A DNA stretch of 51,700 bases from Candidatus Zhuqueibacterota bacterium. GTDB lineage: Bacteria > Zhuqueibacterota > Zhuqueibacteria > Oceanimicrobiales > Oceanimicrobiaceae. Position 1 is the first letter of the stretch. Each line of letters opens with the position of its first letter. Positions 51,658 to 51,700 of this stretch are shown one piece after another. The position numbers and the translations under genes are program-made. The notes below the pieces were generated by a model. The model saw nothing but the letters and a program-made list of their open reading frames with translations, was not told where the DNA came from and did not search any database. The stretch spans positions 1-51,700 of the forward strand of contig JAJDAD010000042.1 of the NCBI GenBank assembly GCA_029262055.1. The letters are read 5' to 3'.

Positions 51658-51700
51658 GTGCGATACAAGCAACTGACTTTCGAACAACGCGTCGAACTCA
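51658..51700 (+). CDS. IS30-family transposase, first codons only (runs off window)
   Basis: The frame opens with GTG at 51658 and reads VRYKQLTFEQRVEL, matching the start of IS30-family transposases (MxYxQLTxEQR), which continues in full copies with a helix-turn-helix. GGAG lies 6 nt upstream. Only 14 codons are inside the window, so the identification rests on this short motif and on the adjoining palindrome. Confidence 0.7.
   Translation, partial: MRYKQLTFEQRVEL

Noticed and set aside
1-51700. CRISPR arrays, tRNA and rRNA genes
   Set aside because: No regularly spaced direct repeats and no tRNA- or rRNA-like sequence were seen in reading through both strands.

Overview
The window is a stretch of bacterial chromosome with moderate GC, bounded by mobile DNA: the 3' part of a group II intron at the left edge and the first codons of an IS30-type transposase at the right edge. 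I recognise no rRNA, tRNA or CRISPR array. Several family combinations (GWxTD-domain protein, DUF5916/CBM9 outer-membrane protein, DUF5117-type zinc metalloprotease, PRC-type diheme cytochrome with TPRs, PEP-CTERM protein, LpxH, multiheme-cytochrome bc complex) suggest a Gram-negative, respiring bacterium of the KSB1/Calditrichota, Gemmatimonadota or Acidobacteriota kind. That placement is an inference from gene content.

Layout. 1-2200: group II intron end, an Mrr-type restriction enzyme and a gene-poor stretch. 2208-6080 (minus): one compact operon of a phosphohexomutase-family enzyme, a bacterial microcompartment (BMC) vertex protein, a deoxyribose-phosphate aldolase with an unusual N-terminal extension, and a pyrimidine-nucleoside phosphorylase. 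This is the most interesting locus: it looks like a (deoxy)nucleoside-degrading route linked to a microcompartment shell. 6223-9800 (plus): an exported-protein operon with its own promoter, encoding an unknown protein, a Tat-exported thioredoxin-fold protein and an ACE-like metallopeptidase lipoprotein. 9824-10425: a brnTA toxin-antitoxin module with a visible promoter and operator. 10515-15982: a single-chain LYS4-like homoaconitase/aconitase and a large TPR/GWxTD protein. 16003-20756 (minus): DUF190, FluC/CrcB fluoride channel, a small membrane protein, a MacB-like permease without an ATPase, its MacA/HlyD-type adaptor, and an NmrA-like protein.

21010-24750: an esterase overlapping a PAS protein with a four-cysteine tail, convergent with a hybrid histidine kinase whose N-terminal receiver has lost its phospho-acceptor. 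25112-28789: a DUF5916 protein and a CPBP membrane protease. 29140-35716 (minus): a diheme cytochrome/TPR protein, an S9 prolyl-oligopeptidase-type enzyme and a secreted zinc metalloprotease. 36155-41867 (plus): a PEP-CTERM surface protein with a possible sigma-54 promoter, a membrane-bound LytTR regulator, and a run of secreted proteins ending in an FGE-like lipoprotein. 41977-44986 (minus): a class A penicillin-binding protein and LpxH.

45138-51530 (plus): a respiratory cluster with a good promoter. It encodes a cytochrome b6-like subunit, a subunit IV-like half, an eight-heme cytochrome c with a long coiled coil, a cupredoxin lipoprotein and a membrane-anchored diheme cytochrome c. No Rieske protein is visible, so quinol oxidation probably feeds multiheme and copper carriers by a non-standard arrangement. 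The window closes with a near-perfect 40-bp palindrome with a 2-bp centre, directly before the IS30-type transposase start.
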